From Valencia hispanica (taxonomy: Eukaryota; Chordata; Actinopteri; Cyprinodontiformes; Valenciidae), in contig OY747704.1 in the NCBI GenBank assembly GCA_963556495.2, positions 39,887,001 to 39,951,000 of the forward strand: DNA of 64,000 nucleotides. Direction: 5' to 3'. Of the stretch, positions 47,265 through 59,085 are shown piece after piece. Positions within the stretch are counted from its first letter, which is position 1. Each line of letters opens with the position of its first letter. The notes below the pieces were generated by a model that was not told the origin of the DNA, made no database searches, and worked only from the letters and a program-made list of their open reading frames with translations. Position numbers and translations under genes: made by a program.

Positions 47265-48035
47265 CAGGGCTTTTGGGGTCTTACCAGTTTTGTAGCTCTA
47301 GAGACTGAAACGTTCACCCATTCTTGTTGGAAATATAGTTCAAGTTCAGTCACATTGGAGGGGTGCATCTATGAGTATACATTTTCAGGTATTCCCACAG
47401 GTCTGGACATTGCTGGTACTATTCAAATACCGGTTTTTTCTAAACTAGTCCATTGTAGTTGATTAGGATTGATGTTCAGTTAGAATTTGAACTTCTGCCT
47501 TAATCTTAAGTCTTTAGCAGTCTAAAACAGATTTTCACACAGTCCTGTCTTTTCTACAAGAGCATTTATTTCCTGCCATGTTCCTATCCAACTTTGAGCA
47601 GCATTTCAGTCCAAGTTGAAGAAAAGTAACCATACAGCATGATGCCACCAAGACCATGTTTCAGCGTGGGAATGATTCATTTAGAGTGATGTGTTGAGTT
47701 GGTTAATCCACTGAGACGTTCATAGAGCAACTGTATTTCCACCTGAATAAAATTACACACAAGTGATTTTAAAGATAAAACTGGTCACTTCTGAATGCAA
47801 CGGTTGTGGTGAATTTTATTTAGGGGCATCAGAGTAACTGGGGCTACAGATGGATGCCACAATTTGAGATTTTTGTTTTATAGAAAATTATTTACTTTCT
47901 GCCACTTGTCAATGCACTAATTTGTGTTGGACTATCACCCAAAAACATGTTTCTTTTAAGTCTGTGGTTGTTAATTACAAATTGTGAAAAGGTTTACGGT
48001 TTGTGAATACTTTTGATAGGGACTGCATAAACAAA
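47265..48035 (-). mobile_element. Old Tc1-like element relic
   Basis: Antisense Tc1 transposase words in order: GTAGCTCTAGAGACTGAAAC, CACCCATTCTTGTTGGAAA, CATACAGCATGATGCCACCA and AGACCATGTTTCAGCGTGGG. The right part ends with TTTGTGAATACTTTTGATAG, a decayed Tc1 terminus. Many indels. Confidence 0.75.
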
Positions 48036-51000
48036 TGTTCAATTATATTCAGCGACAACACAAGCACAAATCTTTACAAAGTCAAATATCTGTAGCTGTG
48101 TGCTATTTGGGTTTGACCAAAAATGTTTTTCTATTTTCTAAGCTGCAACCAAAGGTGTCACAAAGTTAACTCGTTTCTGGCTGCACACCAGCTGTAATAC
48201 AGCAAATCTTATTTAAACCTCTTTCATTTATTGGCTATGAACCTCCCTCCAAAAAAATCACAAGCTCATCAGACCAAAACATATCAGGATTGGCAACTCT
48301 GACAGTCCAGACCAAACTGTATGGCCATAACTCTGGAAGATTATATTGACCTCAGTTGTGGTGAGTAAACAGCCGCCGATTTGGGAGAGGGGAAAAAAGC
48401 GTGGGAGATAGACAAGAAGGGCACTTAAATGGACTAATTGAATGAACATGATGTGAGGAGCATCCAAAATTCAAAAAACCTTGGATGTCCTCATTTAAAG
48501 TCGGTAAACTGAGGGAAAAGAGAGGCAAAAAGAGGGAAGAGGGGAATAAATAAGAGGGCAAAGAAATGCATGAGTGTGCCCAAGAGCCAGGTGAGGTCAG
48601 GTTTACGCTTCTCAAAGATCTTTTTTTTTTTTTTTTTTTTGAAGGGCAATTCTGAGATTCACCTCAGACGCTCAGTGAACTCTGTCAGTGTCTCACTTCT
48701 CTACCTCACCCTGTCTCCTTTACTGTCCTGCGCTCCTGCCCTTTAGAAAGAGATGAAGGGATGATCAGGCAGCGGCTTGAGTTAAGACCACCAATCAATA
48801 CAACTCTTCTGTGTGGGATGAGTCTCCAAGATTACACTGAAAATCACAAATGGCAAATGACTCTTTCAAACTACTTTCATGACTTTGAACATTTAGGTCT
48901 GAGCAAAGTGCTAGGCCCCCTCTCTAACACTTGATGCTGTGCATGAAGCTTTTCTCCTAATTCCCTGCTGCATTAAAGCCTTGAAATGAGGATACCTGCT
49001 GTTACCCATAACAACACCCATCGCAGAAAGTTTCGCAGAGCTCCAGAACTCCAATTTCCTAAACGAGAGTTAAAATGCTTCCTAACTCCTCACCATACTT
49101 CATAATTATTTTCCTCACTCCAAACCTCCAGGCCCCGAACAATTAGGTCCTGGTTTATGTCCGCAAATTGCCGTGGCGTGCCTATCTGTGCACGGTCCCA
49201 GGCAGCTGGATGCACCAGTGGAATGACCGTATTGATTGGGACGTCTCCCTCTTTTAACAAGGTCTGTCTAGCTGTTGTATCTGGGGGTGCAGCAGCGCTC
49301 AGTCTTGTTCCCCGAACGCCACTCCACCTCATTCAGGTAATGGGAAGCCACTTCAAAACTGCTTACACAAAACACTTTTTGGGGGCGCAATTTGTAAAAC
49401 GGATATGCGGCCCTAACTCTATTGTTTCACCTGATCTAATTTTACTCTCATAACCTCACGGTTTCTGACATGTGTTAAATAATTTCACGTGTTTCCCTTT
49501 CGCAGAAGCAAACGTTTTGTTTTCCTTCCTGCTTTTCCTCCCTGATCTCATTCCTGCGATATCTTTTACTTTCTCTACCAGCTGTCCCTGAAGTGGCTGG
49601 TAGGAGTCAGTGTCATTATTTTTCTAGTCGGGCTTCATGCTGAGTGTGTGAGTTTGCCTCTCTGTTTCTCAGCCTGGACTGCCCCATTTGTTTTCACTCT
49701 AATGAAGTAGTGGAAAAGAAGCTGGGGAAAACACCAAAGGGGTGTTGAGACAGGAATGCAAAAGATGGGGGGAAAAGAGACAAAAGAAAATGGGAAAGGA
49801 GGTAAGGAAGCTGAGAGGGTTCAACAAGCTGCAAAAACGTTTAAAGAAAACATTCCACTGAGGCTGAAGAAGATCGAAATCCCCAAAGTGATACATTACC
49901 GGAGAATGAAGGCTCTAAATGCTCACAGAGTGGCCAAACGGGCCTACTACAGTAAACAGCAGCTAAACAAATAAAGTATGGGAGACATATGAGAATAGTG
50001 TCTAGATAGGGAGGGCAATATGTTACAGTTAGGTGTAAGGCAGAAGGTTATATATCTTCACAAATCAGGCTTGCTGCCTTTCCTTTTTAAATGGAAACTT
50101 GTTCTGGTTAGTCAGTGTTAATGTATTTTGGTGACGTGAAGTTAGCTTGCTAGCTAGCTAGGATCACTTTGAATTCTTGCCAGAAATGTATTGCCAAAGA
50201 AAACTACATCCTGATTGAAACTACATTCCTAATTGAACATTCCTAATTGAAACTCCTTGTTGACAGAGGCTTGTTGAATTTGTCTCTAACACGCTTTTGT
50301 TAAAGCATTGCCTGGTTCATGCAGAGCAGCTCATTTGTTACTAGAAATGAAAAACATCTCAAAGAGCAGACTGTTTTACTGGCTACTGGTAAAACTAAAG
50401 TGATAGTTGATGTTTCACTGGTCTGAACTCAGGTTTCTAGGTTCTAAGTTGGAAAAATGAATGGAACTAAAGCTTTTGGGTGGAAATAGTGCATGTTCAT
50501 TCTTGAATCGCCTGGTTTAATATTTAAAAAATGTTCTGAATGACTAATTAAGAGTCCAAGGACTCTAATCCAGATGTTTGTGAATGTCTACTGCCACATG
50601 TATTCAACATGCGAACTAGCAAATCAACAGAAAGACCGTTGACTTGCTGGAAACACTGCTAACTCAGATGTCTCAGTGCACTGACTCGTTTCACACTTAA
50701 CTGTGCACGCAGGCGGAGACGATACAACCCCCAGTCAAGGGGCGGCGCAATACAAACCAGATAAAGAAAACCACACGTTATCAGGAGTAGAAGAAGAAAA
50801 ATAAAAGTGAAACTTTTCCTTATTTCTCAGGAATCAAAAGAAAAAAACCGCATTGATTTGCTGGTGAGAAATCACTTTATTCTTTCCTTAGTTGTTGTTG
50901 TGCGTTTTTTCTCATGATTAGACATTTTACAAACCAAAAGTCTGGCCTGAACCTTAGTGAAGCAAATCCCTTTCAGGAGTAACTAGATTAATCCAGATCC

Positions 51001-51170
51001 TTAAAATGAACACTCTTGCCTACTCTAGCCAGAAAGTCTGAGGTTTCAAACCAGCAACCACACTGCTTACAAAAAGTTGTAATTGCAGCTGTAATGAACT
51101 GTTTATCGACCTTTATGTCAGTTTGGACCTCAATAAATTAATTACAATCTGTATTAACAAACTTGCTGCA
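48036..51170. other. Intronic anonymous spacer
   Basis: A poly-T run occurs at about 48621-48640. Opposed open frames at 49090-49332 (minus) and 49157-49453 (plus) and a 72-codon lysine-rich frame at 49756-49974 are not recognised. No other structure was seen. Confidence 0.4.
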
Positions 51171-51179
51171 AGAGCTGCA

Positions 51180-51370
51180 GCTGGAAGAGCTGCAAAGATC
51201 TAGAGCTCAAATGGAAAAATCTGTAGACAGGACAAGGCTGGTAGAGACATATTTTAAGAGATGCAGCTATAACTGCAGAGGAAGGTGGTTCCAAAATATG
51301 TTGCCTGAGAGGTGCTGAATATAGAAATGCATGCCCTACTTTCCTGATTTTTTATTTGTGAAACATTTTA
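51180..51370 (+). mobile_element. Tc1-like 3' end relic
   Basis: AAGGCTGGTAGAGACATATT, then GATGCAGCTATAACTGCAG, AGGAAGGTGGTTCCAAAATA and GGTGCTGAATA, in the order of the transposase C-terminus and end of the fish Tc1 family also seen at 28832. Confidence 0.7.
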
Positions 51371-54306
51371 AAAACCACTCTAAGGTCAAGGTTGGTGATA
51401 TTTGCCTTGTTTTCCTTATCAGCCATGAACTAAAAAGATATGTTACAAAAACATTGAGTGGCCTGAACTGAACTAAGATTTTCGCAGCTGAAACATAATT
51501 ATCATTCAGTCTTGTGGATATTTGTTCACCCATGAGCTAAGTACTCTGCAACTTTGTATAATAAACATCACATGCCAGTGAAACTATAAAATGTTGAAAC
51601 CAAAAGAAACAGTATCTCCAGCTGAAAATGAATTTTATTCACATTATTTTCTGAGGGAACTTGGTCATTTTCGGTCTCCAAAAGCTGCATTAACAACAAG
51701 CATAATTTTCCTTCCACTTCATAATTAAATACTATCACATAACAATATAATAAAACACATACAATTTTGTGGTAGTAATGTGACAATAAAGGATTGATAT
51801 ATGGGTGCATCCTATCAATTAGTTCTAAAAATACATTTTTCATCAAAAATTAGGTTCTACCTGTTTATCACTCTGTTAAAAGAAGCATTTAGAGTAGACC
51901 TTAGTGGGTTGAGAAGTCAAACATTGAGTGCAGAAAGGTTTGTTTAGAATGTTCATGTATTTTTTTTCAGCTTACTTAGTGATTTACTCTTTAACCTGGA
52001 ACCTCCAAATACAGAGCCACATTCGAGGTTGTCTTTTTTCTGAGTTTTGAAAATGTACTGACCTCAGGCAATCAAATATATGATTCAAAGCAGAGATGAG
52101 TACTTTCCAAAAATATCTTCCCTTTAATACATGATGTTCCAGGAGATATGTAGAATCCGTAATTCAGCCACAGAGAACACTTTACACCTAACAGCAGAGT
52201 CACTGGATTTGCTGAGGCCTGATATTACTGTATGAATCAAAAATTATCCGTTCAACAGAAGGGGAATAAAAGACACTCTTCCTCGACTCTGAATACTTCA
52301 AAAAGCCTTGCACAATTGCCGCTTAAAGAAGACTGAATGAATTGATTTGATTTTCTTTTCAGGCCGAGCCTGGATCAATCACATTCTTTCCCTTCGTCAG
52401 AAAGGGGTCGTTTTGCCCTGGAGGGCCGAGGGATGTAATCGTTTGAGGCGGGTAGAGCGTGCCATTTGCCCCGGCCTGAGGGTTCTGATTTCAATACTCC
52501 ATTATGAGCTGCGTTAACAGCAAATAACATGAATTCCTCCCAGAGTTACACAGAGACACGTTGCTTTTGAGCATGTATAAACACAGCGAGACACAGAGGA
52601 GCTCCTTTAGAAAGACAAGGAGGGAGGGATGGAGAGAAAAACTCAACCAATGAACAAATTCTTCTCTATATAGACTGTGTATGATTCATCTTTTGAATAT
52701 ATAATTGAAATAGGAATGTATTCTAATAGACACATGGGTTTTTCACATGCATGTGCTTATGTGCGTGAATATTGCTCTGACATGTGCTGTGCTGAGATGG
52801 CTGAGAGCTTCATATCGCCTCCTCCAGCAATGGACATAACATTCAGGCCCGCGCGGCTTTAAACTGTTTACAGTTCGGAAGCACGTTTACAGAAAACTGT
52901 GACGAAGGAAATAGATCCTTCACACTGCTCCACATGAGCAGAGCCAGATGGATCCTGTTAACAGTTCCTAAATAAGTTCTGCACTTTCCGAGTCCGCTGA
53001 CATTCCTAGGAGGCCGGTGCATTAAAATTCACAACGTTTTGACAGTTTCAAATAAATTTACACACTGCAGAGACACAGAGCTGACTGGTTTGTCTGCACC
53101 GATGTGTCAAGGTTATCACAAGACTATGTTTGTCTGAGGCTGACACCCTGAAACTTAACACCGTCGGATTGTTTGGCAGATTTGTAGGACAGAGGGAGAG
53201 GTAGAGAGAAAGACTATATTTATTTTAAAAAGCCAAATGTGTATTAGAAAATTTACATAAATTGCTGCATGAAACTTAGTGACAAACATGATTTTCAGGT
53301 GATGAGGAGTCAGTTTGTCAAAAACGTTTTTTTTCTACTTTGTTGCTATTTGTGCCGCATTTTCTAAGATACACACGCTGTAGAAGAAACTAAGCAAAAT
53401 CCATGTAAGGGAAAAATGAAGTTTGTTTGCAATGCATCCACAACACTCTCAACAGCATCAACTGGACATCTTGTGCACATAGAAGAGTACATAACAGTTT
53501 ATTTCCACAATGCAAACATTTACAACAGGTATGCAGAGATAAATTATTTAATTTTAAAAATGCCAGATACTGAAGTGCATACATCCCAATGCAACGGGAA
53601 AACATTTTCAGATGAGTCAGTCAAGGGCCAAGGCTGCAGGTGTTGGACAAACTACCATCCATCAAGCAGAAAGGCAGGAAAATACATTCAAAGAAGAAAT
53701 TACACTCAACAGGAACATGTTTTTTCTTGGAAGCCTCTTGGTTAAATTGAGCAAATACAGTTGTTGGACAACCTTTCAGCTAAAGGGAGCATAAAGTTCT
53801 CTATTCAAGTGCTGCTGACCTTGTACGCTGATCAACTGCCTCTTTTTTTGTCTCATTCTCTGCTATTAAGATAATCACCCAATTTTCCAAGTAGTCCCTT
53901 AATCAGATCAGCTGAACCATATTAGCCAATCCAGAAAATATGTACCGCCATGATCTAATTTTGACTTTAGTGCATCGCTGCACAGAGAGCTTTTTTACTG
54001 ATGAACTCAGACAGTTGATCCTCTGCTGAAAAGGTTACTAGAATATTTACAAGTTTAGATTCTTACCAATTAAAAATCAAGTGAATAAATTTAGAAACTT
54101 TGAGCAGGTTGGTATCCTCCTGCAGGATAGATGACCAATGAAGATTATCCAAAAAACAAGACATGAGTTTTTAGGAACCCAAAAACATTAGCTAAAATAC
54201 AACTAAAATCAGATGTTTAAATATACTGCATAAAATGATGTATGACCTTTATTTCCCACTGACATTAAATCAGACCAAATCTTTCCTGTTAGGATTACCA
54301 AATGTA
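51371..54306. other. Intronic anonymous spacer
   Basis: 52340-52560 is moderately GC-rich, complex sequence that could be conserved non-coding DNA. No coding signal was recognised. Confidence 0.4.
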
Positions 54307-54310
54307 TTAA

Positions 54311-54808
54311 AGGGGCTATATGCAATTTTCTGAAATTTTAACTCGCAACTGACACCTGTGGCCAAAAAACGGAACTGCTCTTCCTTTCTACTCGCTTTCG
54401 CAGCGCACGGTCGTACGCCGGTCGCTCTCAATCTTCGATCTTTTTCGGGCACTTGTCAGAGGTTTTACTTTTTTGGTCTTATGTGGAGCTACTGTTGGTG
54501 TCAAAGTTGTCCTTGGTCTCTTCTGTGTATTCCCACAATCCATTGAACTGCTTGTGAGTGCTGATTAGCGGTGGTGGCAGTATGATCTGAAACATTTAAC
54601 ATGAACACGCTTAACGTCACATCCGCAGACAGCGCGGGAAAATCCGACCCGACAGAATATAGGAAAAATTGGATACAGGCTTATAGGTGCACCCACTGTG
54701 AGCTGAAAAGGTGTCAGTATGCTAATCAGGAGATGTTTGAGTCATAAATGGTCAAATAAAAAAGCTATTGTTACGTTTATTTTGGGTAAAAATTTGCATA
54801 TAGCCCCT
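54311..54808. mobile_element. TTAA-flanked miniature element, 498 bp
   Basis: The ends AGGGGCTATATGCAA and GCATATAGCCCCT are inverted repeats, bordered on both sides by TTAA (54307-54310 and 54809-54812), the piggyBac target site. The ends do not start with the usual piggyBac CCC, so PIF/Harbinger remains possible. The interior is more GC-rich than the flanks and holds no recognisable gene. Confidence 0.7.
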
Positions 54809-54869
54809 TTAATGTTTTTCTTTTTCTAAAAATTCAGGAATTTACAGGAAACTGCCCTTGAAACTGTTA

Positions 54870-55005
54870 GACTTGGGTCAACATTTTAGGCATCCTCCAC
54901 AAGTTCACGTAGTAGTTTGCAGGAATTCTGGCACATTCCTCCTAACAGAACTTGTCTAAATGAGTCAGATTTGTCGGTCGCCTTGCTCACACACACTTCA
55001 TTTTC
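54870..55005 (-). mobile_element. Tc1-like fragment
   Basis: AATTCTGGCACATTCCTCCT, AACAGAACTTGTCTAAATGA and GTCAGATTTGTCGG follow the antisense order of a common Tc1 transposase. Only about 130 bp remains. Confidence 0.65.
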
Positions 55006-57375
55006 TTACACCCAAGGTAATATTTTTAGGATAAAATGAAATCAAAGTTAGATTTTGCAAAAAAATAGACAGATTTTCTTTTGCCATTTGAAGCAATTTC
55101 AGATACAATCTCATTGGTGATTTTTTTTAAATAACATTAAAATTAGATCCAATTGATTTCATCAACTCTTCATTTCTCAGTATGAATCTTATTCATTTTT
55201 CTCATAATTCTCTCATTTTGTACCTGGAAAAAACATAAAGGAAAACTATGACAAACAATTTTAGTCAGCAAAATTAACACTACATTAACATTACTTAAGA
55301 ATGTATAAACTTCAGCTAAATTTCCCACCACATTTTGACCAATTTGTGAGTCAAGCAAGGAAATAAGAAAATAAAATGGGTTGTCATTATAAACATTAAG
55401 ATGTGAGAAATTTAAATTAAAGTAATTCGAACAAGACTGTAATTATGTTTGAATCCTGTGGGATTCTGTCTTTTGCCTGAACTGCATTAGGTGCAGAGAT
55501 TAGATTAGTTTACCCTAAGGTTGAATTGGACATGCCTTCAGATTTTACTCCAGTGAAAAACAAATAGAGCACACTGCAACAACACTGCTACAGGCTGAAA
55601 TGTTGAGTTCAAGGCAGAAGAAAAATGCTAATTGTTGGAAACTATTTATATATTTTATGTAAGACATGCATTTTCCTACCCCTTTTACAATTTTGTGTAA
55701 GCAATTTTTTTTTTAATATTAGGACAACCAAGTCAATATTAACATTAAAAAATGTCACATAAACAACCCAAAGACTTTTATTTATACCATACTGGAAAGC
55801 AATGAATGAACATTGTCTGCCAGTAAACATAAAATCTAATAATTGAATTTTACCCTGACCTTGTCCTGTAAAGATAGACAAAGTCACAACATGATCTAAA
55901 GGTAGAATCTCTAGTCTTTCCCTAATGACAAGAAGAAATCAGTTTTATATGCTTCACTTCTTTTTGATCACTTAAAAAGTATTTAATATGAGGTGTGAGA
56001 AGTCAAACATTTGTCAAGTACAAGAGTTTTTGTTTTGCTTGTTTTTTTCAATGCACAAACTCACCATGCCAAGTAAGTAATAAATGCTTTTAACAGCATG
56101 TCTTTGGTGTGAAAATTTCTATGGAGCAACACTCAGTCAAAACTGAAATAAAATAAACACTTTACAATGAACATAAACTGTAAATTCATTTTTAAATCAT
56201 TTAGAACTTGAAATAAAAAGTTTTTGAACACTTAATTGGATTTAGCAATTGATAAAAATCTGGATTAGGAACTCAGTACCTTATACAAACCAGAAATCAG
56301 TAATGCCCTTGAAATCAGTAGTCTATTAAGCTCTAATATTTAATGATATAACGAGATCTCGAGATGGTGTTTTAGTCAAAACCGCCTATCCCAGGACCCA
56401 GACAAGACCAAGACTTTTAAGGAGGAAAGTCCAAGACAAAACAAAACCAATGAGCCCAAAACCAAGTCGACAGTTGTACACATAATACAGCAGTTGATGC
56501 TGAAAACATGTGAAGGAAATCTGCCTGTGGCAACTCATTAGCAATCTAACCTATAACATTTTACCGTTATTACAGGTTGCTGTCATTGACTCGCAGATAC
56601 ATGATGATGAGGTTCAATAGAACATGGTTTAAATGTTCATTTGTCCATGTTAATGTCAGCCTCATTAATAATTTGACCCGATTGATTTGATCTAAAAATT
56701 GAGACTGTAGTAGCCTGTTTGCATTCTGGTTATATAATGAATGATTGGTTATTTTTGTGTTTCTCTCAATTATATTTGTAGTTTTCTTTGTATTTGTTCT
56801 TTGCTGCCTGTGAAACAAATTACCCCTTGGGGACAATAAAAAATGTCCATCTTGATCTCTTGATCTAGATTTTTAACAGCACTTTAGGCTAATTGGTTGC
56901 ACTGGTGGGGCTATTTTTTTAAGCTAGATACACTGCCAAAACATTTAGGTGAACCTAAACTTGTATGTTTAAGCAGACTATCAACCGGATGCAATTTGTC
57001 CAAAAATCTGAAAAGCTGCAAACAGGTTAAACAGAAAAACCAGAAAACTCAAAAAAGAGCCTACATCCAGTTAAATCTTAATTGGCTTAGCATTAGTAAA
57101 TGTTTCTCTTTCTTGTTTTGTCATGACTTCCATCCTCAGAGCATCAGCACTGATTGGATGCATTTGAATGAAGCCAGGAGTTTCAGACCAAGTTGCATAA
57201 AAAAAAAACAGACTCATCCAAGTCTGTTTTAATCATCATCAATCTAATGGTTTGTACACATATCATACAGAGATTGCTGCTTTAAGCTTGATATCTTATT
57301 ACATATATCCTGGAATCATTTATTCTGAAATAACAAAGGAAGTAGTCTTCGAAGCGCCCTGTTGTGTAGATGGAA
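55006..57375. other. Intronic spacer, with a short LINE tail
   Basis: About 56790-56870 reads GAAACAAATTACCCCTTGGG then GACAATAAAAAATG and a CTTGATCT repeat, like a CR1/L2-group LINE 3' end. The rest is anonymous. Confidence 0.4.
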
Positions 57376-57387
57376 ACAGTTTCTAGA

Positions 57388-57469
<82 letters not shown>

Positions 57470-57483
57470 TCTCTAGAAACTGT
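57376..57483. repeat. (AT)n flanked by a perfect 15-bp inverted repeat
   Basis: ACAGTTTCTAGAGAC (57376-57390) and its exact reverse complement (57469-57483) enclose about 75 bp of AT repeat. The whole segment can fold into one long hairpin. Confidence 0.95.
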
Positions 57484-57845
57484 GGCATCTGATTAATATA
57501 GTTTCCTATCGGACTAAACTACAACATAACTTTTTTGATCATCTTGTTGAAATATTTGATGAAATACAAATTAATCTAGACTGAAGACAGATTGTTTAAA
57601 ACACAGTTTGAGATTTGTATAATTTTCTTTCCATTTGTGCAAACACAAAAGGAGAATTTGGAGGACAGCATTAAAACCACATTACCTAGACTCTTTAAAC
57701 CTGGACAGAATTATTTCACACTTAGTAATGATTCTTTAAAACACAGCTTGTGGTCTGTAAAACTTTAACTCTAAGATAGAAGTTTTTGGAAAAACATGAA
57801 ATTTGTTCTCATTAACCTATTACTGTGTATTGTTTGTCCAGCAAG

Positions 57846-58405
57846 CAGAGGTGAGTAACTAATTACATTTACATGGTTACATTTACTTAAGTAACTTTCT
57901 GGGGAAATAAATAATTTTAGTGATTTTAATTGCACTGTATTTTTTACATTCGCTTGAATAACATTTATTATGGAGTATCACTACTATTTCTGCTACCCAC
58001 GTTATTTCACGCTACCCACCCCAAGTAACTTCACTAAATGAAAAACAAGCTTGATTTAACCAAAAATACACACCTGCAGTTTATGTCAAAGTGAGACTTT
58101 TTGTTTCTACACAAGCTTTGTTGTTTAAATGTCATTTTCTATCTTTGGAGCCTGTTGTGGCATTTGGAGATCAAGTGAATATACAGTAAGCAGTAGATAT
58201 TGTCACTGGAAGTACTTTGCCCTGTTCTAACATATACACATTGCCTACAGTAAGTAGTAGTTGAGTAGTTTTTTTTTTAACCAAATACTTGTTTCCTGAT
58301 ACTTAAGTGATATCTGACTACTTTTTACTTTTACTTAAGTAAAAATACATTGAAGCAGGGCTATTCTTACTTGAGTAAAATCTTTGACAACTCAACTCAC
58401 CTCTG
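57846..58405. mobile_element. hAT-type miniature element, 560 bp
   Basis: The ends are CAGAGGTGAGTAACTAA and, inverted, CAGAGGTGAGTTGAG. The flanks are CCAGCAAG (57838-57845) and GCAGCAAG (58406-58413), an 8-bp target duplication with one difference. The arms are rich in ACTTAAGTAA motifs, as in the 7096 element, but it is a different family. Non-coding. Confidence 0.85.
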
Positions 58406-58554
58406 GCAGCAAGTAATGTTACAACCATACTAATTACATCTGGTTTCTGAGGTTTATTTTCTTATATGTATAACAAAAGGAACAATACTACATTGCTAAA
58501 TAATAAAATATGTTTTACGTCATACACGTTTTCTCTCCGTGTTTTTCTCTCCAT

Positions 58555-59085
58555 AAAAGGTACACCTGGTCTGGTATCCTGCTTAGCTACAAGCAGGTTG
58601 GACAGGTTGGACAGGGGGGGCGTCGACTGGGATGATGGTCTCAGTGGCTGAACATCCCCTGTGTCCTGTTATCAACTTTTAACTTTCTTTAATATAGAAA
58701 GTACTCTTATATCAGATCTTCTGTTCCTTCTGTGTCTCTGCTCTGTCTTCTCAAACCCCCAGACAGTCGTGGCAGAGCCTGGTTCTGTTGGAGGTTTCTT
58801 CCTGTTAAAATAGAATTTTTCCTCTCCACTGTCACTCAGAATGAAGGGTTGCTGAGGGATTGCTGTGGTTGGAAGTCTGCATCAATGGGGCGCCACTTCA
58901 AGTCAATGACTCAATGCAATCTGCTGGGATTCCTTAAATAGGAAACTAACTAAAACTTTAAACTAATTGGAATGTTTGTATGATTGCATTATAATGACTT
59001 TTCTTGTAAAGTGCCTTGAGATGACATCTATTGTGAATCAGTGCAATATAAATAAACTGAATTGAATTGAATAGAATAGATAACC
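58555..59085 (+). mobile_element. LINE 3' UTR fragment (L2 group)
   Basis: Contains GAGCCTGGTTCTGTTGGAGG, TTTCTTCCTGTTAAAATAG and AAAGTGCCTTGAGATGACAT, and ends CAATATAAATAAACTGAATTGAATTG-like with TTGAA units, the typical end of a fish L2-group LINE. Confidence 0.8.
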
